Positions 49,942 to 59,101 are shown, numbered from the stretch's first letter. The stretch is 64,000 nt of DNA from Stenotrophomonas maltophilia (GCF_001676385.1 NZ_LYVJ01000001.1:186001-250000); one strand, 5' to 3'. The notes: a model not told the origin generated them from the sequence alone. Program-made: numbers and translations.

Positions 49942-50781
49942 ATGAAAAGCACAACTACAACTGTCCTGGTCGCAGCGGGCGCGCTGCTGGTCGGTGGCAT
50001 CGCCACCGCCGCGTTCATGAAGAGCGGCGACGCGTCGCCCGATTCGATCAGCGCCGGAACCCCCAACGGTGAATCGCGCCTGGTCGACGGCGCCGGTGAT
50101 GATGGTGCGCGCGGCGACGGGCTCGACCCGACCGCGCCGCGTGGCCTGGAGTACGCCGACGTGCTGAAGGTCGAGCCGATCACCGAGAAGCAGAAGGCCT
50201 ATGCCACCGTGATCGGCACCGATGCGGTGCGCGAGACCTCGACCACCCAGACCCCGCACGAGGTCTGCGAGGACGTGACGGTCCAGGAACGCCTGCCGGA
50301 GCGTGATGGCAACGTCGGCGGCACCGTGGTTGGCGCGGTGGTCGGTGGCCTGCTCGGCAACCAGGTCGGTGGCGGCAATGGCAAGAAGGCCGCCACGGCG
50401 GCCGGCGCGGTGGCCGGTGGCTTCATCGGCAACCAGATCGACAAGCGCCACGTCGGTGGCCGCGTGGTCAATCGTACCGAGCGTCAATGCCATACCGAGA
50501 CCGCGACCTCCGAGTCGAGCCGTGTCACCGGTTATAACGTGACCTACCGCAACGAGGACGGCACCACCGGCACGATGCGCATGGCCAGCAAGCCGGGCAG
50601 CCGCATCGCCATGGGCACCAATGACGTCGTCAGGGGTTACAACGTGACCTACCGTTACGATGGTGCGGAGAAGACCGTGCGCATGGACAACAAGCCAGCC
50701 AGCGACCGCCTGCCGGTGGTGGATGGCCAGCTCGTCACGCAGACCGCCGCCGCTGCCGACACCGCGGCGACACGGCAGTAA
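49942..50781 (+). CDS. glycine-zipper 2TM domain protein
   Basis: A 279-residue protein with an N-terminal membrane helix (TTTTVLVAAGALLVGGIATAAF) and no lipobox. A Thr/Asp-rich linker follows, then a glycine-zipper 2TM domain (about 135-180, GGTVVGAVVGGLLGNQVGGG with a second GAVAGGFIGNQI). The C-terminal region has two copies of a GYNVTY(R) unit (about 195 and 235), a duplicated small domain. AAGGAG at 49930-49935 favours the ATG at 49942. A strong hairpin follows. It may be an envelope stability protein, but this is a guess. Confidence 0.83.
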   Translation: MKSTTTTVLVAAGALLVGGIATAAFMKSGDASPDSISAGTPNGESRLVDGAGDDGARGDGLDPTAPRGLEYADVLKVEPITEKQKAYATVIGTDAVRETSTTQTPHEVCEDVTVQERLPERDGNVGGTVVGAVVGGLLGNQVGGGNGKKAATAAGAVAGGFIGNQIDKRHVGGRVVNRTERQCHTETATSESSRVTGYNVTYRNEDGTTGTMRMASKPGSRIAMGTNDVVRGYNVTYRYDGAEKTVRMDNKPASDRLPVVDGQLVTQTAAAADTAATRQ

Positions 50782-50803
50782 GCGCTGCGAACCGCACAGT
50801 ACG

Positions 50804-50831
50804 GAACGGGCCGGCAGTTGCCGGCCCGTTC
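50804..50831 (+). terminator. hairpin terminator after the glycine-zipper gene
   Basis: GAACGGGCCGGCA-GT-TGCCGGCCCGTTC, a perfect 13-bp stem 22 bases after the stop. Confidence 0.7.
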
Positions 50832-50909
50832 GCGTCTGCGGGCGGCAATGGTTTCTCTCCGGAGGCGCGCATCCCTCATCATGGTCCCTTCCCGTGACAT
50901 GGAGCTGGC

Positions 50910-51458
50910 ATGAGCATCTTCGACCTGCGGCTGGAAACCGAGCGTCTGATCCTGCGTCCGATGCAACGCGGGGACTATGAGCCCTACCTGGCGTTCTGCA
51001 CGGACGAAACTACGATGCGGACGCTGGGCGGCGTGCAGGCGCCCTCGGTGGCCTGGCGTGGATTCTGCAGCCTGGCTGGGGCCTGGCAGCTGTTCGGCTT
51101 TTCGATGTTCAGCGTGATCGAGAAGTCCAGCGGCGAATGGGTCGGGCGGATGGGGCCCTGGCAGCCACAGGACTGGCCGGGTACCGAGGTTGGCTGGGGT
51201 ATCCGCAGTGCAAGCTGGGGCAGGGGCTATGCACCGGAGGCCGCGGTCGCGGCGATGGACTGGGCCTTTGACACACTGGGGTGGGACGAAGTGATCCATA
51301 CCATCGCCGAAGACAATGAGAATTCGCGGGCGGTCGCGCGCAAGCTTGGCAGCACGCTGCTGCGGATGGGCGAGTTGCCGCCCCCTTACAGCGGCAAGCC
51401 GATGCAGATCTGGGGCCAGTCGCGCGAGCAGTGGCGGAAGCGCCGTTCGCTGTTGTAG
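50910..51458 (+). CDS. GNAT family N-acetyltransferase (RimJ/RimL-like)
   Basis: A 182-residue acetyltransferase. RLETERLILRPMQRGDYEPYLAF is the RimJ/RimL-type start. VGWGIRSASWGRGYAPEAAVAAMDWAF is the acetyl-CoA-binding motif A, and IAEDNENSRAVARKLG is the motif B helix. The substrate may be a ribosomal protein, polyamine or antibiotic, which the sequence does not decide. Its stop codon, TAG at 51456-51458, is part of the GTAG that begins a SMAG dimer. Confidence 0.9.
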   Translation: MSIFDLRLETERLILRPMQRGDYEPYLAFCTDETTMRTLGGVQAPSVAWRGFCSLAGAWQLFGFSMFSVIEKSSGEWVGRMGPWQPQDWPGTEVGWGIRSASWGRGYAPEAAVAAMDWAFDTLGWDEVIHTIAEDNENSRAVARKLGSTLLRMGELPPPYSGKPMQIWGQSREQWRKRRSLL

Positions 51459-51518
51459 AGCCGAGCCCATGCTCGGCTGCATTTGGCGAACAGCAGCCGA
51501 GCATGGGCTCGGCTCTAC
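51455..51518. repeat. SMAG-type REP dimer overlapping the GNAT stop codon
   Basis: GTAGAGCCGAGC-CCAT-GCTCGGCT, spacer, inverted copy ending CTCGGCTCTAC. It is almost identical to the copy at 36836, and the first GTAG supplies the TAG stop of the GNAT gene. Confidence 0.9.
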
Positions 51519-51614
51519 ACCATGCCCGTCATGCTGCATCCGCGCTTGGCATTCGACTGCGCGCTTGCCAGACTGCACGGACCTGGCCGCCGGCCGGAAT
51601 TGATGGAGCAGGCA

Positions 51615-52271
51615 ATGGTGGAAGCGCGCGTCCCGTTGACGGTGCACGGCATGTCGGTGTCGGGCAACTGCCACAAGGTTCGCCTGCTGCTTGAGCAGCT
51701 TGGCAGCCGTTATCGCTGGGTGGAAGTGGACAGTGCCCATGGACAGACCCACACGCCGGAGTTCCTGGCGCTCAATCCCAATGCCAAGGTGCCGCTGATC
51801 GTCCGTGACGATGGCCGCGTGCTGACCGAATCCAATGCGATCCTGTTCTGGCTCGCCGAAGGTACCCCGTACCTGCCCAGCGACGGCTGGGAGCGCGCGC
51901 AGGCGCTGAGCTGGATGTTCTTCGAACAGTACACGCATGAGCCGTGCGTGGCCGTGGCACGCTTCATCCGTGGCTGGACCGCGGCGGATTCGCCGCGCCG
52001 GGCGGAGCTGCCGCGCCTGCAGGAGCGGGCTGCGACGGCGCTGGCGGTGATGGAGCAGCACCTGCGCCAGGCCCAGTGGTTCACCGGCAGCGGATACGGC
52101 ATCGCCGACATCGCATTGTTTGCCTACACCGACGTGGCGGACGAGGGCGGCATCAGCCTGGAACCGTTCCCGGAAGTGCGTGCCTGGTTGCAGCGGGTGC
52201 GTGCGCAACCGCGGTTCGTACCGATGCCGGCGGTGACCACCGAGGTGCGGGCGCGTTTCGACGCCGCGTGA
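51615..52271 (+). CDS. glutathione S-transferase (second copy)
   Basis: A 218-residue GST. VHGMSVSGNCHKVRLLLEQLGSRYRWVEVD is the thioredoxin-like N-domain with a likely active-site Ser or Cys in SVSGNC. NPNAKVPLIV and TESNAILFWLAE form the glutathione site. The C-domain has GYGIADIALFAYTDVADEGG. The ATG at 51615 is preceded by GGAG at a 6-base spacing. A start 12 bases upstream is also open. It lies 62 bases before the E1 gene. Confidence 0.9.
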   Translation: MVEARVPLTVHGMSVSGNCHKVRLLLEQLGSRYRWVEVDSAHGQTHTPEFLALNPNAKVPLIVRDDGRVLTESNAILFWLAEGTPYLPSDGWERAQALSWMFFEQYTHEPCVAVARFIRGWTAADSPRRAELPRLQERAATALAVMEQHLRQAQWFTGSGYGIADIALFAYTDVADEGGISLEPFPEVRAWLQRVRAQPRFVPMPAVTTEVRARFDAA

Positions 52272-52333
52272 TGCGCACAGGGTAGCGCCGGGCCGCGCCC
52301 GGCGGAATGCAACAACGACACGGAGGGTGTTCG

Positions 52334-54613
52334 ATGTTTGCTGTGGTCCCGGATCCGATTCCCATGCGCATGCGCGCGCTCAACCGCGCCGAGGTGTGCG
52401 ACGCCAATTTCCTCGAGGCGGTGCGAGGCTGGCGGGGTACCGCGCGCGCCCGTCCCGCCGCGGATGCACCGATCCTGCCGGGCAGCACGCTCACTGCTGC
52501 GGCCTTCGGTGAACTGTTCGATTCGCAGCTGGCCAGCCGCCAGCTGGACCTGATGGCGCGCGTGCTGCGCGTGCAGAACAAGGTCTTCTACACCATCGGT
52601 TCGTCCGGCCATGAGGGCAACGCGCTGCTGGCGCGGGCCTGCCGGCATACCGACCCGGCGTTCCTGCACTATCGCTCCGGTGCCTTCATGGCGGAGCGCT
52701 CGCGCCAGGTGCCGGGGATCGACCCGCTGCGCGATGCCGCGCTTTCATTCGCCGCCAGTGCCGATGATCCAGCCAGCGGGGGCCGCCACAAGGTCTGGGG
52801 AAGCAAGCCGCTATGGGTGCTGCCGCAGACCTCGACCATCGCCTCGCATCTGCCGAAAGCGCTGGGTACGGCGCTGGCCATCGAGAGTGGCAAGCGGCTG
52901 GGCCACGCGCTTCCCATTCCGGCCGACAGCATCGTGTTGTGTTCGTTCGGCGATGCCTCGGCCAACCATGCCACGGCGCAGACCGCGTTCAACACAGCGA
53001 TGTGGTCGGCCTACCAGAAGTTGCCGGCACCGATCCTGTTCGTTTGCGAAGACAACGGTCTGGGCATTTCGGTGAAGACGCCGGACGGCTGGATCGCCGG
53101 GCGTTTCGGCCGCCAGCCGGGGCTGGACTACTTCTACGCCGATGGCCTGGACCTGGCCGCAGGGCATGCCCAGGTCCAGGCCGCAGTGGAGCATTGCCGG
53201 CGTACGCGGCGGCCGACCTTCCTGCACCTGCGCACCACGCGCCTGATGGGCCACGCCGGCACCGACTTCGAAGTGGAATGGCGCCCGTTGCCCGAGCTGT
53301 GTGCGGCCGAGGCGCAGGATCCCCTGCTGCGCTCAGCGCAGATCGCGATGGAATCGGGCTGGATGGATGCGGCAGCGATCGAGGCGGCCTACGAGACGAT
53401 GCGCGCGCGTTGCATGGCGGCTGCCGCCGATGCCGAAGAGCGGCCGAAGCTACAGTCGCTGCAGGAGGTGATGGCGCCCCTTGCGCCCTATACGCCGGCT
53501 GCGGTGCAGGCCGAAGCGCGGCGAGAGGTGCCTGCCGATGCGCGCGAGGCGCTGTATGGCGGTGCGGAGGCCCTGCCGGAACGGCAGGCGCCGCGCCACC
53601 TCGCGATCCAGATCAACCATGGCCTGCAGGAACTGCTGGCGAAGTATCCGCAGAGCCTGCTGTTCGGCGAGGACGTGGCACAGAAGGGCGGCGTCTACAC
53701 CGTCACCAGGGACCTGCTGCGCCGCTTCGGCCCCCGCCGGGTGTTCAACACGCTGCTGGATGAAACCATGATCCTGGGCATGGCGCAGGGCCTGGCCAAC
53801 CTGGGCATGCTGCCGATTCCGGAAATCCAGTACCTGGCCTACCTGCACAACGCCATCGACCAGCTGCGTGGCGAAGCCTGCTCGCTGCAGTTCTTCTCCA
53901 ACGACCAGTACCGCAACCCGATGCTGGTGCGGGTAGCCGGGCTGGGCTACCAGAAGGGCTTCGGAGGCCATTTCCACAACGATAACTCGATCACCGCGCT
54001 GCGCGACATCCCTGGACTGGTGGTCGGCTGCCCCTCGCGCGGCGACGACGCGGTGATGATGCTGCGCACGCTGGCGGCACTGGCACAGGTGGATGGGCGC
54101 GTGGCGGTGTTCCTGGAACCGATTGCGCTGTACATGAGCAAGGACCTGCACGAAGCGGGTGACGGCCAGTGGCTGTTCGACTATCCCGCACAGGGCCAGG
54201 CGCTGGTACCGGGCGAAGGCCGCGTCTATGCACCGGATGCCGGGGACCTGGTGGTCTATACCTATGGCAACGGCGTGCCGATGGCGCTGCGCGCGGCGAG
54301 GAGCATCGAGCAGCGGCTGGGCTGGCAGGTGCGGGTGGTCGACCTGCGCTGGCTGGTGCCACTGGACGCCGGCTTCATCACCGCGCAGGCGGCCAGCGCG
54401 CAGCGTGTGCTGGTGCTGGACGAGGGCCGAGCCAGTGGCGGGGTGGGCGAGGGCGTGGTCACTGCGCTGGTCGAGGCCGGGTTCGGCCATCTGCCGTTGC
54501 GCCGGGTCTGTGGTGCCGACACCTACACGCCGCTGGCGGGGGCAGCAATGTTCGGGCTTCCAAGCGACAATGCGGTGATTGGCGCCGCCCTCGACCTGGC
54601 GCAGGAACCCTGA
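52334..54613 (+). CDS. fused 2-oxoacid dehydrogenase E1 (alpha-beta), thiamine diphosphate enzyme
   Basis: A 759-residue fusion of E1 alpha (about 50-420) and E1 beta (about 440-755) subunits. The TPP/Mg motif runs from GDASAN (206-211) to CEDNG (238-242). The beta half shows LLFGEDVAQKGGVYTVTRDLLRRFGPRRVFNTLLDE and the transketolase pyrimidine and C-terminal domains. This resembles branched-chain 2-oxoacid dehydrogenase E1. No E2 or E3 gene is adjacent, so it either uses the general E2/E3 or works alone. Start ATG 52334 has GGAGGG. asnB begins 3 bases after its stop. Confidence 0.88.
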   Translation: MFAVVPDPIPMRMRALNRAEVCDANFLEAVRGWRGTARARPAADAPILPGSTLTAAAFGELFDSQLASRQLDLMARVLRVQNKVFYTIGSSGHEGNALLARACRHTDPAFLHYRSGAFMAERSRQVPGIDPLRDAALSFAASADDPASGGRHKVWGSKPLWVLPQTSTIASHLPKALGTALAIESGKRLGHALPIPADSIVLCSFGDASANHATAQTAFNTAMWSAYQKLPAPILFVCEDNGLGISVKTPDGWIAGRFGRQPGLDYFYADGLDLAAGHAQVQAAVEHCRRTRRPTFLHLRTTRLMGHAGTDFEVEWRPLPELCAAEAQDPLLRSAQIAMESGWMDAAAIEAAYETMRARCMAAAADAEERPKLQSLQEVMAPLAPYTPAAVQAEARREVPADAREALYGGAEALPERQAPRHLAIQINHGLQELLAKYPQSLLFGEDVAQKGGVYTVTRDLLRRFGPRRVFNTLLDETMILGMAQGLANLGMLPIPEIQYLAYLHNAIDQLRGEACSLQFFSNDQYRNPMLVRVAGLGYQKGFGGHFHNDNSITALRDIPGLVVGCPSRGDDAVMMLRTLAALAQVDGRVAVFLEPIALYMSKDLHEAGDGQWLFDYPAQGQALVPGEGRVYAPDAGDLVVYTYGNGVPMALRAARSIEQRLGWQVRVVDLRWLVPLDAGFITAQAASAQRVLVLDEGRASGGVGEGVVTALVEAGFGHLPLRRVCGADTYTPLAGAAMFGLPSDNAVIGAALDLAQEP

Positions 54614-54616
54614 TGC

Positions 54617-56560
54617 ATGTGTGGATTGGCGGGAATGTTGTTGCCGGCGCCGCTGGCGTCGGCCGAGGCGCTGCAGGCGCAGGCCCTGGCCATGGGCCAG
54701 GCGCTGCACCACCGCGGGCCCGATGATGGCGGCAGCTGGGTTGATGCCGAAGCCGGCATCGCGCTGGCACATCGCCGCCTGAGCATCCTCGACCTGTCTC
54801 CGCTGGGACACCAGCCGATGGCTTCGGCCGGGGGCCGTTATGTGTTGGCCTACAACGGCGAGGTCTACAACTTCGCCGCCCTGCGCGAGGAACTGGAGCC
54901 GCTGGGGCATGCCTTCCGCGGCCATTCCGACACCGAAGTACTGCTGGCGGCGATCCTGCAATGGGGCGTGGAAGACACCCTGCAGCGCTGCAACGGCATG
55001 TTCGCCATCGCGCTGTGGGACCGCCAGGAGCGTTGCCTGTGGCTGGCCCGCGACCGCGTCGGCAAGAAGCCGCTGTACTACGGCTGGGCCGGTGACACGC
55101 TGGTGTTCGGTTCGGAACTGAAGGCGCTCTGGCAGCACCCGGCGTTCGACAACGACATCGACCGCGATGCGCTCACCTTGCTGCTGCGGCTGGATTACAT
55201 CCCGGCGCCGCACAGCATCCACCAGCGCTGCTACAAGCTGATGCCGGGCCGGGTGCTGCGCCTGGATGCGGCGGCCGTCGCTGCCGGTGCGCCCGCACAT
55301 CGCCCGGAGCAGGCGCAGCGGCCATACTGGGACGCGCGCGCGCGCATGCAGGCGGCGCTGGCCGCGCCGTTCCGGGGGCGCATCGAGGAGGCCGAAGAAC
55401 AGCTGGACGGGCTGCTCCGCGACGCGGTCGCGCTGCGCATGGTGGCCGACGTTCCGGTCGGCGTGTTCCTGTCGGGTGGCACCGATTCCTCGCTGGTCGC
55501 GGCATTGATGCAGGCACAGAGCGCGCAGCCGGTGCACAGCTTCAGCATCGGTTTCACCGGTTCCGGGCACGACGAGGCCCCGCTGGCCCGGGAGCTGGCC
55601 GAGCACCTGGGCTGTGACCACACCGAACTCTACGTCAGCGGCGCCGATGCGCTGGCGGTGGTGCCGCAGCTGCCGGCGATGTTCGATGAGCCGTTCGCCG
55701 ATGCCTCGCAGGTGCCGACCGCGCTGGTTGCGCGGCTGGCACGGCAGGGCGTGACCGTGGCTCTGTCCGGTGATGGGGGGGACGAGCTGTTCTTCGGCTA
55801 CACCCGCTATGTGCGTGCGCTGCGCAACTGGCAGATGCTGGGCCGTGTGCCGGGGCCGCTGCGGCGCTGGATGGGCGCGCGTTCGCAGCGGCAGGGCGAG
55901 GCCTCGCGGACCGGCGGCCTGGCCGCGCTGCTGGCTGAAGCCGGTGCGCGTGGCATCGGCGATGTGTACCGCAACCGCATCTCGCGCTGGCGCGACCCGG
56001 CGGCGGCGGTACCGGGCGCACGGTTGGCCGGCAGCTTCTACGACCTGGCCGACCCGCTGCACGGTGCCGGTACCCCGGCCGACGCGATGATGCTGGCCGA
56101 TTACGTGACCTACCTGCCCGATGACCTGCTGTGCAAGGTCGATCGCACCTCGATGGCGGTCAGCCTCGAGGCGCGCGCGCCACTGCTGGACTGGCGGGTG
56201 GCCGAGTTCGCCTGGTCGCTGCCGCTGGACTTCAAGCGCAGTGAATCGACCAGCAAAGTCCTGCTCAAGCGTGTGCTGGGCCGTTACGCACCGCCGTCGA
56301 TGGTGCATCGCCCCAAGCGCGGCTTCGGCGCACCGGTCAGTGACTGGTTGAAGGGCGATCTGCGGCCCTGGGCCGAGGACCTGCTGCAGCCGGCGCGGCT
56401 GCAGCGCGAGGACGTGCTGTCGGCGACGGCGGTGCAACCGTTGTGGCAGCAGTTCCTCGGCGGGCAGCGCAAATGGCATACGCACCTCTGGAACGTCCTG
56501 ATGTTCCAGGCCTGGCAGGCGCATTGGCGGCAGGTGCGTGCGGGTGTCAGGGGCAGCTGA
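54617..56560 (+). CDS. asnB: asparagine synthase (glutamine-hydrolysing)
   Basis: A 647-residue class II amidotransferase. Cys2 after the initiator Met is the glutaminase nucleophile, with MCGLAG at the N-terminus and HHRGPDDGG, NGEVYNF and RGHSDTEV in the Ntn domain. The synthase domain has SGGTDSS (286-292), SGDGGDELFFGYTRY and SLEARAPLLDWRVAEFAWSL. It is longer than E. coli AsnB (554). It starts at the ATG at 54617, 3 bases after the E1 stop. Such paralogs often amidate biosynthetic intermediates rather than make free asparagine. Confidence 0.9.
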   Translation: MCGLAGMLLPAPLASAEALQAQALAMGQALHHRGPDDGGSWVDAEAGIALAHRRLSILDLSPLGHQPMASAGGRYVLAYNGEVYNFAALREELEPLGHAFRGHSDTEVLLAAILQWGVEDTLQRCNGMFAIALWDRQERCLWLARDRVGKKPLYYGWAGDTLVFGSELKALWQHPAFDNDIDRDALTLLLRLDYIPAPHSIHQRCYKLMPGRVLRLDAAAVAAGAPAHRPEQAQRPYWDARARMQAALAAPFRGRIEEAEEQLDGLLRDAVALRMVADVPVGVFLSGGTDSSLVAALMQAQSAQPVHSFSIGFTGSGHDEAPLARELAEHLGCDHTELYVSGADALAVVPQLPAMFDEPFADASQVPTALVARLARQGVTVALSGDGGDELFFGYTRYVRALRNWQMLGRVPGPLRRWMGARSQRQGEASRTGGLAALLAEAGARGIGDVYRNRISRWRDPAAAVPGARLAGSFYDLADPLHGAGTPADAMMLADYVTYLPDDLLCKVDRTSMAVSLEARAPLLDWRVAEFAWSLPLDFKRSESTSKVLLKRVLGRYAPPSMVHRPKRGFGAPVSDWLKGDLRPWAEDLLQPARLQREDVLSATAVQPLWQQFLGGQRKWHTHLWNVLMFQAWQAHWRQVRAGVRGS

Positions 56561-56625
56561 TCTTCACCGCGCGGCACGGTCCCGGCGGCTAGGCTGGGCG
56601 TCCCAATCCTGAGGAGCATGCCCCG

Positions 56626-57186
56626 ATGTCCGTCCCCACCATCGCCGTGTTCGTCGGCAGCCTGCGCAAGGACTCGTGCAACCGCAAGCTGGCCCATGCG
56701 CTGGAGAAGATCGCCGGTGATCGCGCACGCTTCCAGTACGTGCAGATCGGCGATCTGCCGTTGTATGACCAGGACTTCGACGGCCACTATCCCGCCCAGG
56801 GCACCCGGCTGAAGGACCAGGTGCGCGCGGCCGATGCTGTCCTGTTCGTGACTCCCGAATACAACCGCTCGGTGCCGGGCGTGCTCAAGAACGCCATCGA
56901 TATCGGCTCGCGTCCCTACGGTGACAGTGCGTTTGCCGGCAAGCCAGCGGCGGTGACCGGCGCCTCGATCGGCCAGATCGGCACCGCCGTGGCCCAGCAG
57001 CATCTGCGCAACAGCCTGGCGTTCCTGGACATGCACGTGCTCGGCCAGCCCGAGGCGTTCATCCATTTCAAGGACGGCCTGATCGACGCAGACGGGACGA
57101 TCCATAACGAAGGAACGCAGAAGTTCCTGCAGGGCTACGTGGACCGGTTCCTGGCGTTGATCGCGGCGCACGCCAAGGGCGATTGA
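56626..57186 (+). CDS. NAD(P)H-dependent FMN reductase
   Basis: A 186-residue flavodoxin-like quinone/chromate reductase (ChrR/YieF type). The FMN phosphate loop is FVGSLRKDSCNRKLAHAL (8-25). FVTPEYNRSVPGVLKNAID is the flavin-contact motif. It reduces quinones, chromate or azo dyes with NAD(P)H and protects against oxidative stress. The ATG at 56626 follows GGAG. GGGGTC palindromes follow its stop. Confidence 0.92.
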   Translation: MSVPTIAVFVGSLRKDSCNRKLAHALEKIAGDRARFQYVQIGDLPLYDQDFDGHYPAQGTRLKDQVRAADAVLFVTPEYNRSVPGVLKNAIDIGSRPYGDSAFAGKPAAVTGASIGQIGTAVAQQHLRNSLAFLDMHVLGQPEAFIHFKDGLIDADGTIHNEGTQKFLQGYVDRFLALIAAHAKGD

Positions 57187-57193
57187 CGCCTGC

Positions 57194-57282
57194 GGGGTCA
57201 GGGCCCTCTGCGTCGCAGAGGGATCCGACCCTGACCACGCCCGGGGTCGGATCCTGGCGCGCAGCCGCGGGCTCCGACCCCA
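57194..57282. repeat. two GGGGTC-type palindromic repeats
   Basis: GGGGTCAGGGCCCTCTGCG with GCAGAGGGATCCGACCCTG (about 57194-57233) and a second copy GGGGTCGGATCC ... GGGCTCCGACCCC (about 57243-57282). Both are variants of the palindromes at 31168, 33958 and 39680. Confidence 0.75.
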
Positions 57283-57450
57283 CTTCCCGCTGAGCGCATC
57301 AGTACGCGTGTGCTGCACCGGATCCGAACTGGCCGCCTGATCTGCAATAATGATCTGCTCGGGTGCTGCAATGGCGCCCGTCGCATGCATTGCGACGCCC
57401 CCACGCCAGTCTGGCCAGGCGCCGGCGGATATCCCCCGTTTCTCCACGGC

Positions 57451-57459
57451 TTATCCACA
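57451..57459 (+). promoter_or_regulatory. DnaA box upstream of dnaB
   Basis: TTATCCACA is a perfect consensus DnaA box. TCTCCACGG (57441-57449) and TTGTCCATG (57463-57471) flank it as weaker look-alikes at near-regular spacing. They lie 62-92 bases before the dnaB ATG. Confidence 0.7.
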
Positions 57460-57532
57460 GGCTTGTCCATGGTCGCCGGGGTCGGTGCATGCCTACACTG
57501 GTCCGGCCCACTTTCGCAGGAAATACCGCAGC

Positions 57533-58963
57533 ATGTCCGCTCGTCCCGGCTTCCGTTCCAACCGCAGAGAGCGCGGTGATGGCTTCGATCGTGATCGTGA
57601 CGAGTCGCGCATCGACCAGTTGCGGGTGCCGCCGCATTCGGTGGAGGCCGAGCAGGCGGTGCTGGGGGGCCTGATGCTGGCACCGGAGGCATTCGACCGG
57701 GTCAACGATCAGTTGACCGAGAGCGACTTCTATCGCCGCGACCACCAGATGATCTATCGCGCGATCCGCGAGTTGTCCGAGCGCGATCGCCCGTTCGATG
57801 CAGTGACCCTGGGCGAGTGGTTCGAATCGCAGGGCAAGCTGGAACTGGTCGGTGACGGTGCCTACCTGATCGAGCTGGCCAGCACCACGCCATCGGCGGC
57901 CAACATTGCCGCCTACGCCGAGATCGTGCGGGACAAGGCGGTATTGCGGCAGCTGATCCAGGTCGGCACGGACATCGTCAACGACGGTTTCCAGCCCGAG
58001 GGCCGCGACAGCAGCGAACTGCTGGCTGCTGCGGAAAAGAGCGTTTTCGCCATCGCCGAGCAGGGCGCGCGTGGCCGCACCGACTTCGTGGCCATGCCTG
58101 GTGCGCTGAAGGACGCGTTCGAGGAGCTGCGCAACCGCTTCGAGAACGGCGGCAACATCACCGGCCTGCCGACCGGCTACAGCGATTTCGATGCGATGAC
58201 CGCCGGCCTGCAGCCGACCGATCTGATCATCCTGGCTGCGCGCCCGGCCATGGGCAAGACCACCTTCGCGCTGAACATCGCCGAGTACGCGGCGATCAAG
58301 TCGAAGAAGGGCGTGGCAGTGTTCTCGATGGAAATGTCGGCATCGCAGCTGGCCATGCGCCTGATTTCCTCCAATGGCCGTATCAATGCGCAGCGCCTGC
58401 GGACCGGCCAGCTGGAAGACGAGGACTGGAGCCGCGTCACCAGCGCGATCAAGATGCTGAAGGAAACCAAGATCTTCATCGACGACACCCCGGGCGTGTC
58501 GCCGGAGGTGCTGCGCTCCAAGTGCCGTCGCCTGAAGCGCGAGCATGATCTTGGCCTGATCGTGATCGACTACCTGCAGCTGATGAGCGTGCCGGGCAAC
58601 AGCGAGAACCGCGCGACCGAAATCTCGGAGATATCGCGTTCGCTGAAGGGCCTGGCCAAGGAACTGAATGTCCCGGTGATCGCGTTGTCGCAGCTCAACC
58701 GCTCGCTGGAAACGCGCACCGACAAGCGCCCGGTGATGGCCGATCTGCGCGAGTCGGGCGCAATCGAGCAGGACGCGGACATGATCGTGTTCATCTACCG
58801 CGACGACTACTACAACAAGGAAAACTCGCCGGACAAGGGCCTGGCCGAGATCATCATCGGCAAGCACCGTGGTGGCCCGACCGGTTCGTGCAAGCTGAAG
58901 TTCTTTGGCGAGTACACCCGTTTCGACAATCTGGCCCACGATTCGGTCGGTTCGTTCGAGTAA
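57533..58963 (+). CDS. dnaB: replicative DNA helicase DnaB
   Basis: The hexameric fork helicase, 476 residues. An N-terminal charged tail (about 1-30) is followed by the DnaB N domain (VPPHSVEAEQAVLGGLML, 32-49). The RecA-like C domain has Walker A ARPAMGKTT (236-244), LIVIDYLQLM as Walker B and DLRESGAIEQDADMIVFIYR (motif H4). The ATG at 57533 gives the expected family start. A DnaA box is upstream, so DnaA may regulate it. Confidence 0.96.
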   Translation: MSARPGFRSNRRERGDGFDRDRDESRIDQLRVPPHSVEAEQAVLGGLMLAPEAFDRVNDQLTESDFYRRDHQMIYRAIRELSERDRPFDAVTLGEWFESQGKLELVGDGAYLIELASTTPSAANIAAYAEIVRDKAVLRQLIQVGTDIVNDGFQPEGRDSSELLAAAEKSVFAIAEQGARGRTDFVAMPGALKDAFEELRNRFENGGNITGLPTGYSDFDAMTAGLQPTDLIILAARPAMGKTTFALNIAEYAAIKSKKGVAVFSMEMSASQLAMRLISSNGRINAQRLRTGQLEDEDWSRVTSAIKMLKETKIFIDDTPGVSPEVLRSKCRRLKREHDLGLIVIDYLQLMSVPGNSENRATEISEISRSLKGLAKELNVPVIALSQLNRSLETRTDKRPVMADLRESGAIEQDADMIVFIYRDDYYNKENSPDKGLAEIIIGKHRGGPTGSCKLKFFGEYTRFDNLAHDSVGSFE

Positions 58964-58965
58964 CG

Positions 58966-58988
58966 GTAGTGCCGGCCGCTGGCCGGCA
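58966..58988. repeat. SMAG-type REP palindrome after dnaB
   Basis: GTAGTGCCGGCC-GCT-GGCCGGCA begins 2 bases after the dnaB stop. It is the same subfamily as the copies at 41335 and 59809. Confidence 0.8.
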
Positions 58989-59082
58989 ACCTCCATCAGG
59001 CGCTGCAGAGCCCAAGGCAGCGGCAGGAGCCGCGGCCAACGTCCGCGCGCAGCGCGGGTTCCATGCGGTCGCCACGAAGCGC

Positions 59083-59101
59083 AGCCGAGCGTGGGCTCGG
59101 C
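59083..59101. repeat. SMAG-like palindrome fragment
   Basis: AGCCGAGC-GTG-GGCTCGGC stem lacking the GTAG ends, in the gap after dnaB. Confidence 0.6.

Larger units (their letters stand above)
57187..57532. other. repeat and promoter region before dnaB
   Basis: About 345 bases with no gene. It holds two adjacent GGGGTC palindromes, a consensus DnaA box at 57451 and weaker 9-mers around it, then the dnaB ribosome site. Confidence 0.6.

Noticed and set aside
53450..56524. A 1024-codon minus-strand open frame across the E1 and asnB genes
   Set aside because: It spans two recognisable genes and has no family features; it is a shadow of their codon use.
57194..57282. Possible CRISPR-like repeats
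   Set aside because: The palindromes are different in length and not regularly spaced with unique spacers.
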